DNA of 64,000 nt from Eupeodes corollae (lineage: Eukaryota > Arthropoda > Insecta > Diptera > Syrphidae): NCBI RefSeq assembly GCF_945859685.1, contig NC_079147.1, forward strand, positions 52,482,946 to 52,546,945. The letters run 5' to 3'. The notes under the pieces are model-generated. The model searched no databases, had not been told where the DNA came from, and worked only from the letters and a program-made list of their open reading frames with translations. The position numbers were made by a program, and so were the translations under genes. Shown one piece after another: positions 57,576 to 64,000 of this stretch (position 1 is its first letter; every line of letters begins with the position of its first letter).

Positions 57576-58378
57576 CGTCATGTAAATAAAAATCATAACG
57601 TTGCCACTCTATAAATTTTTTGATTGGACCACCCTTTAGTTTGAATTTAAATCAATTAAAATTCATAAATTTTTGTTTACCTTTTAAAACTCTTAAATGA
57701 ATAACACTTGAACCTCTAACAGCAAAAACCATAAAGTATTACAAATAAAATGTATGCAAAATTGAATAAACACGTTCTATTCTTGGTAACTTGGTAATTA
57801 AATCAACTAGAGTCCAATTTACATTAAACTGCAATAGCAACACATTCACCATCATTCATAGGCCAGCATGCAAAAGACGTCGTCGGTCGCTCGTTTAAAG
57901 ATTTTTCAAAAATGCATGCAATATTTTCTTCAAGTGACCTTACATGTTTTTATTTTGACATAATTGAATAATAGCCAGTCCTCAAAAAAAAGTCACCTTA
58001 TAAACTTTATGACTTGCTAACTCTACAACAAGCAGTTGGAGGTTTATTCCTTGCCCTGATTATAATCAAATTAAGTCTCGTGGTTTAGACTTTAATTCCA
58101 TCTTTTTGTTTTTCTTTGATGTTCTTTTAGTTTAAGTTCATTGTTTTTATGGGTCTGTTTTGTTTTTTACTTTATTTTTGGCTGTAGGAATATTTGATTG
58201 CCTCAATAGAACCACAACTATAACTACAACAAAACGGCAGGTGGTTTTCATATTAATTCTCAAAAGATTTTACTTTACTGATAGAGTCATTAGCTTCCGG
58301 CGGCGCTTGTTTCAAAACGGACATGGATACTATCGAAGTTTAGCAAATAGACATAACAATCAGACATGCAAAGATTTG
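57576..58378. other. Spacer / upstream region of promoter
   Basis: No transposon or gene recognised. Low repeat content compared with its surroundings, as expected for a regulatory region. Confidence 0.4.
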
Positions 58379-58445
58379 TATAAAAGCGTTTGATTAATTC
58401 GGTCAGTTTGAGTGTGAGAGAGTGTTAAAGTTGCGTGTGGTAAGT
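58379..58445 (+). promoter_or_regulatory. Candidate TATA/initiator core promoter and first non-coding exon
   Basis: TATAAAAG at 58379-58386 lies 26 bases before the A of a fly initiator TCAGTT (58403-58408). It is followed by a short exon without ATG (58405-58439) and a consensus splice donor GTAAGT (58440). The combination suggests a + strand gene whose coding exons lie right of the window or further along. No transcript evidence. Confidence 0.45.
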
Positions 58446-59055
58446 TAAGAGAAATGTTGAATTGAGAATCATTGAACTTTTTGTACTATAGACAACTTAT
58501 TTACATATTATAGGAACTTCCAACGTATTATGTATGTGCACATGGCATGACTTTGCATTCAAAACCGAACCAATGAGTTTTGTAATAGGGTGTTTGTGGT
58601 TCTGTTGTGATGAATGGAATGGTATAGTTTTTCATTGTCAATCGCATGATAAAAAGAAATCGTTACTTAAAATGGTTTTTATCTACGGATAAATGATTTT
58701 TGTTACATTTTGCATGAACCCATTAAGTTAGATAACATTTCAGACAAAGGTTTAAAGCTTTAAGACTGATTAATTTTGAAAAATTAGTATTGACATATCT
58801 TCGCATCTATCTTTGTAGAGTGCATAAATTTTCACTTAAGATTTTTGCAATTGTGTTAGTTTTAAACTTGGGCCAACGAACGGCAAGAGTCGAATTGCAC
58901 GTATGTTAGAAGGTTTAGTGTAGATATAAATGGCTCGAACTTGAGTCAACATTATAACACAATCCAGTAATAATACACCAAAATTATTCATAGCTGACTG
59001 ACCCAGAAGAAGTGGTTCTTTCCTGTAGAAGTTGCATGAAGGTTGGTTGAAATCA
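58446..59055 (+). other. Spacer or intron of the candidate transcript
   Basis: AT-rich. No coding sequence recognised. Confidence 0.4.
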
Positions 59056-60540
59056 TCAGGAATTAATGTGAAGTTTTGAAATTCTAGTCTCTGGTTTATT
59101 TATATTTTGTTTAATATTTTCTGCGCACTCGTAGGGATATGAATATTGAATACCCTTATAATAAAAAACCGCAGAGTAAGCAATTAGAATGGAGGACAGG
59201 ATTAGAAAGAAGATACTGATGCACATCAGTTTTAAATGTCTCCACATATGAGCGGGAAATATTGAACTTGGTAAAGCATTCCACATTCGTCAAGTGCGAC
59301 TAAAAAAAAATAATCTTTGTATTTGACAGTACGTCGGAAATTTGTAACGAACCCACTTGAGTGTAAACCTCTCCTTTCCTTACTACCATTACAACCTCGG
59401 GATACAGGCTCCCGGGGCTGATCCTGGCAGCAGAAACGAGAGGGTGTCCAGGCCACGGTAGCTTTAACTCCCCGTCGACGAGCTAGTTCACGCGTATGCA
59501 AGAATGCCAAGCTAACGTGGCCTGGACACCCTCTCCTTTCTGCTGCGGAATCAAAAGTAACCTGATGGGTATTCCCAGAAGAACGAATATAACGGTTGAA
59601 CTTTTTGAGGGGAGGAAGGCAACTGTTTTTTCACTATAATATTGCTTAGTAATACAATAATGAAGGACATAAAACCTTGCGACGCAGCCGAAAGACAAAA
59701 GATACAGTTAGACAACGGTCACCTATCATTTATAAGCTCTCTTTTGAATACTGTTGAAGAGACTGAAGTGGGTTATTGAAGCACTTGCCCAGATATGGCA
59801 ATTGTAGTCAAGTCTCGAACGGATATAGGTTTTAAAAATTATACCCAAATTAGAAAAGGTAAACAAAATTCTTGCGTTGGTGGAGAAAATTTAAACACTT
59901 AGCAGCGTTTTTTGCGACTTCAATTATGTGTTCACTCCACAAGAAATGATTTGTGATGCACATACCTGACCTAGAACTGAAAGCTGTTCAGTCTTCTCGA
60001 TACAAGTACCACCCATAGATAGTGGCATTGGGGTAGAGCTTTTGTGACAGTAGATAGCATTGAGTTCTCGAAGCATTAAATTCTACACGGTTTTTGATTC
60101 CCCATTGGACAATGCTGTCCAAATCGCTGCTATTGGAAGTTCACAACCTAAGGACAAGGATGAGAATTTTAAGAATTAATATGAAAAGCTGAGCGTATTG
60201 CCATAAGCGAAACAATAAATTGGATTACAATTTTCAGCCAATAAATCACTTATAAAAATAAGGAAAAATGTTGGAGACAAAACACAGCCCTGGGGCACAC
60301 CAGCCGTTATTTCGTGGATATCAGATTTGAACCCGTCCAGTACTAATTGAATTAAACGGTCCAAACGGTAGTCTTTAACCCAACAAAGAAGAGATTTATC
60401 AATACCAAACTTGATGCCAAACTTCATTAAATGGCTTTGAAATATCAATACAAGGTTCTCTTTCACATTCACAACACTTCGAAAAAGCGTTTTCAATATT
60501 TCACAGCGTAATTCAAACGTAAATGAACGCAATTCATTAT
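59056..60540 (-). mobile_element. Jockey-like LINE, copy 2
   Basis: Same family and orientation as 55580-57215. RT palm: GVPQGCVLSPTFFLIFISDL. The active site reads FAYG (near 60205), where the sister copy has FADD, so catalytic aspartates are lost. The 3' part aligns with copy 1 except for an extra segment of about 220 bases (about 59350-59575) containing an inverted repeat. Confidence 0.78.
59427..59546. repeat. 38-bp inverted repeat in LINE copy 2
   Basis: Arms 59427-59464 and 59509-59546 match at 36 of 38 bases around a 44-base spacer (GCAGCAGAAA..GGTGTCCAGGCCACG). It is absent from the sister copy at 55580-57215. Confidence 0.85.
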
Positions 60541-60795
60541 AACTAATGCAAAGTCCGCCTTTTACTTGCTAAAGTGATATACTTAAAAAGCATTTTTATG
60601 CGTAGAGACTTAGTAGATTGGGCTGTACCCCTATTTTTATTTTCATATTGAATAATGTTTTTATATACATATTGATTTTTTCTCTCTCATTTTGGCTTTA
60701 AAATTATTTACGTCATTCCACCTTAAAAAACGAGAAAAAACCGAAACATAGATAAATTTCCTGCCAAGTGTCAAAAAGGTAAACAAATGGACCTA

Positions 60796-61068
60796 CTATA
60801 ACTAAAAAAAAAATTAGGTGGCGCATAAGTCCGTAGAGAACCAGGGCCTAGTGACTTACAACTCTCAACCATTCCTGTGTGCGCGTAATTGCAGGGATGA
60901 AGGGGATGAGAAAGCACTTTTTCATGACAAGAATTACTCTTGGAGAATTTGTCAATTCCTCGCAAGAGGCAGTACCCATAAATAAAACTTTAGGTGGCAC
61001 AGGCAGGGATCGAACCCAAGACCTCTCGCATGACAGTCCAAAGAACTAACCATTATGCCACGGGTACT
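60796..61068 (-). repeat. tRNA-Asp-derived SINE, complete copy
   Basis: 273 bp flanked by a perfect 13-bp duplication ACAAATGGACCTA (60783-60795, 61069-61081). On the - strand the head carries an A box TGGCATAATGG, a Asp-like anticodon arm GACTGTCATGCGAGAG and a B box GGGTTCGATCC. A body unrelated to tRNA follows (GGGTACTGCCTCTTGCGAGG..), then GCGCCACCTAAT and a T-rich tail. Pol III transcription and LINE-assisted mobilisation are inferred. Confidence 0.88.
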
Positions 61069-61081
61069 ACAAATGGACCTA

Positions 61082-62860
61082 TTGGAATTAGAAAAAAATG
61101 TGTAGTACTGACTTCATGTTAAGTCAACCTACAAAATAATAACAGGAACCTTCGCCTAAAACCCATATTTTTTTAAGGATGCACTCTGGCGTATACTTAC
61201 TTTCGTTATTTTGTTACAATTTTGTAATTTTTATTTTTTACATTGCATACACGAATGGGCAAAGCAACATCTGTCTAACCAATAATAAAATTTACATAAG
61301 AATGTTCCGTGCATTCTGTTGTTGTTTTTTTATATTTGTGCAGGAATATCTATTACAAAGAAATTCAGGTTATGTGACCCAATTTCGTATAATTATAATC
61401 AGAACTTCTGTCGAAATTTTTCATTTACTTTAGGAATTTTATTTTTTTACTCGTAGAACAAAGTAAATTTCTGTGTTCTACATTTGAATTTTTGTGGTTT
61501 TTGAGTGATTTGAATTCGACTAGATTAAAGTTGGTGTCAATTGAATTCTAAAAGAGGAAATCTTTTACAAACAGTAGGAGTTTCACTCAAAGGAAATCTT
61601 AATTTGTATATGTAATGCATTTGATTCGTGGGAAGTTGCAGCTTTCAATTTGCATTTGCAAGGGAACGGACAAAGCATCTGAAATGATTTTTTAGCACAC
61701 ACCAAATGTTTTGTCCTTCGCGTCTTTGATAACCTTTCAAAACACATTCAAAAACTATGATTCGGCACAGGAGTCTTTCTCAAATAACTATCTGCAGCTA
61801 GCTGTCTTTGACATGGAAAAAAGATCAAATAAAAACATAAGACATTACACAAATTATGACAGTTAACATACACAAAGTTTGCGTACTATAATACATTTAG
61901 AAAAAAGACGTTTAGCTCACAAATGATAAGTTATGCATTTTTCCGATATAAATATGTCAATGAATCCATTTATAACCTCTTTTTTATCGTTCTAAAAAAG
62001 AGGTTGTAAAAATTAAAGGATATCCAACAAAATATTAACATCTAAAGTATTAAAATTATATTCATTGCATAATGACTTTATTTTAGTATGTTTGCTACAC
62101 TGAATCTTTATAAATTGTTTAATTGAATACTATCCAAGGTTTATCCTTTTAATATTTCATCGTAAACTTTTATTGATAAATTAAATTGTTTATTGACTGA
62201 TGCTGTTTTGATTTCACTTGAAGTGATTTCGAAAAATATTCGAAGTTATGAAGTTAATTTTCAATTTAGATTTCGTTTTCATTTCACTGGGTTTTGGAAA
62301 CCCAGCTGATATATTAATGGTTTACTGATACACTGCGACCTGGAGATTTATTGTGCTCCCTAAGAAACTCGGTGATAACACTCATTTTATTGTATGTGCT
62401 CCTAATAAGTTCTATGAGGCAATGCACTAGTACATGTGTCTCTAGTGAATGAATACCATTTAACCAATATATTTCTGATGTCTCCTCGTGCTCATTGCAA
62501 CCGAAGTAGTATTGGTTTCTAACCCCAGAATACTGAGGTATCTGTTCAGCTTGCAGGCTTCCTACAATTTGTTATAATTTGTACACTATTTCTAATTAAT
62601 GTGGTACAAGAAAGATATCGATTATAGTTGTAATTCCCAGGAAGTGGGTTAATCTGTCTTAGTCTAGGGAGTTCATTTAATTTTATTCTTAATCACACTT
62701 CCTTCTATACCGCCATTTGACTAAACACCGGGCCAAATGTTTAAAATTAAAAGCGATCCTTAAAATATTAAGATACATTTTTTAAATAGGGGTATTTATT
62801 TGTTGAATTAAATAATATAAATAAAATAAATAATACAATCAAATCACTGATGTATCACAT
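61082..62860. other. Spacer, no recognised gene
   Basis: AT-rich. A GC-richer patch at 62320-62720 could be old LINE sequence, but no motif is convincing. The open frame at 61179-61433 is low-complexity hydrophobic and not supported. Confidence 0.4.
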
Positions 62861-62866
62861 TTTATT
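62861..62866 (-). terminator. Poly(A) signal AATAAA
   Basis: TTTATT on the + strand, about 100 bases downstream of the stop at 62962 of the - strand coding region. Confidence 0.6.
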
Positions 62867-62961
62867 CATAATTCATTAAGATTGAAACACTAAATAAAAA
62901 TAAACATAATTAACTTAAAATAAAACCATATTTTAGGATATAATGAGTTATCACAATTTAT

Positions 62962-63604
62962 CTAAATTCCATTGGTAAGATCTGGTTTAGGAAACAAATT
63001 TCCACAGTTAATCGAATTGCCCTGAATATAATCTCTAAAATACATTATAGAGTAAATAACTTCATATGATAACCTTTTTACGAGTAGATTATCAGTTTTA
63101 TCGAGGGATGAAAAAAACCCGATCAGCAGATCCCTGCTGTGTGGGAGTATAAATAAGTTTATTGCAACAGAAGAAATATTTTGAAATAAATAATCACCAG
63201 CAAAATTTTTAGTTTCGCTCATCTGACCCCACCATTTAAAAGAGATCTTCTATATTGATTTCTTCTAAGCAGTTTTGTAGCTCTTCATCCATTTTATTTT
63301 CAGTGCAACTAAATAAGTTTGGAAATTTTACTAACACAGTTGTCAAATGATCAGGAACCAATCTAAAATTGTTACTTTTTTGCTCAAAGTAATATACATC
63401 TAATATACTTTTTAACAGTTTGCAAAGTTCTGTATAATAGTTTTGAACTGACTTTAAAAAACTTTCTTTCCCGTTTTCATTTAAATGTTTGAGCGGTACA
63501 TTAAACCCAAATCCGTAATATATCTCAACAAGAGGTTTTAAACAGAACTGTTTGAATTCGACGTCACTAATATTACTTAAAGTTTGTAAGTAATCAGCTT
63601 TCAA
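62962..63604 (-). CDS. Unrecognised protein, two ORFs offset by +1
   Basis: The first ORF (63604 to 63236) is open for about 122 codons but has no ATG near its start, so an upstream exon is likely. Its translation is helical: VEFKQFCLKPLVEIYYGFGF, ELCKLLKSILDVYYFEQKS, ending EEINIEDLF and TAA. The +1 frame is open across that stop (FKWWGQMSETKNFAGDYLFQ) and runs to 62962 as SVAINLFILPHSRDLLIGFF.. ending KPDLTNGI. So it is one protein of about 215 residues with a frameshift at CTCTTTTAAA, or two cistrons with the second ATG at 63222. Codon use does not look like a transposon, and an AATAAA follows. No family recognised. Alternatives are a recent pseudogene or a homopolymer sequencing error. 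Confidence 0.6.
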
Positions 63605-64000
63605 AGTTTTTCAAAATAAGTTTATATTTTTTGGTGACTTCACTCAAAGTTTTTATTTAAATCAGTTATTATCTTTAAAATATAATTAGGGAAATAAAAA
63701 TATATTTTGTACAATGGGTTTTTCAAATTGTTTAAATGCTTATATATGTCAAAACTTCAAAAACAAAGATTTGGCAAAGGGCCAAAATATAAAACAGCGA
63801 TCGGGCACTTCGTGGCAATGCTGTCTGGTTCTCAATGAAGTAGAACATTATTAAACTCTTTTACTCATGTAGCTTAGTGCTTTTTATACGACTTTGTTAT
63901 CGGGTATGAGGCAATATTTTGGTTACTATATTTTCTTTCCATATTTCCTTCTACGCATTTTCCTTTAATTTTTACTTCAACCTGGAAGAGACTAGTCGAA
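63605..64000. other. Right edge, probable intron or 5' region
   Basis: Short open frames exist on both strands at 63714-63860, none convincing. It may contain the upstream exon of the - strand gene. Confidence 0.35.

Noticed and set aside
61179..61433. Small membrane protein gene
   Set aside because: Hydrophobic composition follows from T-rich DNA; there is no splice, promoter or family support.
63714..63860. First exon of the right-edge gene
   Set aside because: Open frames occur on both strands there, and no splice pair with correct phase to 63604 could be shown.

Overview
This is an AT-rich eukaryotic window with spliced genes, GT-AG introns and dense transposon debris. It reads as a brachyceran fly. 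Two conserved genes have exon sequences very close to their Drosophila counterparts, but the introns are much longer and more transposon-loaded than in Drosophila melanogaster. I cannot name the species.

Left (1 to about 35.6 kb): the 3' half of Mical on the + strand. Mical is the flavin monooxygenase that disassembles F-actin in plexin/semaphorin signalling. The window enters inside a long disordered exon (1-2145) and continues through 11128-11347, 11563-11767, 24200-24283, 24351-24451 and 24746-24963, which together build the C-terminal bMERB coiled coil. Splice phases agree at every junction. A probable last exon at 34756 adds one isoleucine and a stop, giving a C-terminus ESDI that fits a class I PDZ ligand. 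Three large introns (9.0, 12.4 and 9.8 kb) hold most of the mobile DNA: a Tc1 element with a Harbinger nested in it, a SINE split by an RNase H-bearing LINE, a recent antisense Ty3/gypsy element with near-identical LTRs, a jockey-like LINE, a tandem MITE array, Harbinger and hAT remnants, and several MITE families.

Middle (36.4-44.6 kb): a decayed, internally deleted jockey-type LINE, more MITEs and a Harbinger remnant. Then the 3' four exons of a ZDHHC6-type DHHC palmitoyltransferase lie on the - strand (43363-44563), convergent with Mical. Its first exons were not found in the window.

Right (45-62.8 kb): a retrotransposon graveyard of RTE, I/Loa-like and jockey fragments, a Tc1 fossil and tRNA-Asp-derived SINEs. 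A TATA-plus-initiator core promoter with a splice donor sits on the + strand at 58379-58445.

Far right (62.9-63.6 kb): a compact - strand coding region of two overlapping-context ORFs separated by an apparent +1 frameshift, followed by an AATAAA. The family was not recognised.

No RNA gene, CRISPR array or prokaryotic operon is present. The host genes are independent of each other. The rest is a layered record of insertions whose order can often be read from target-site duplications (TSDs).
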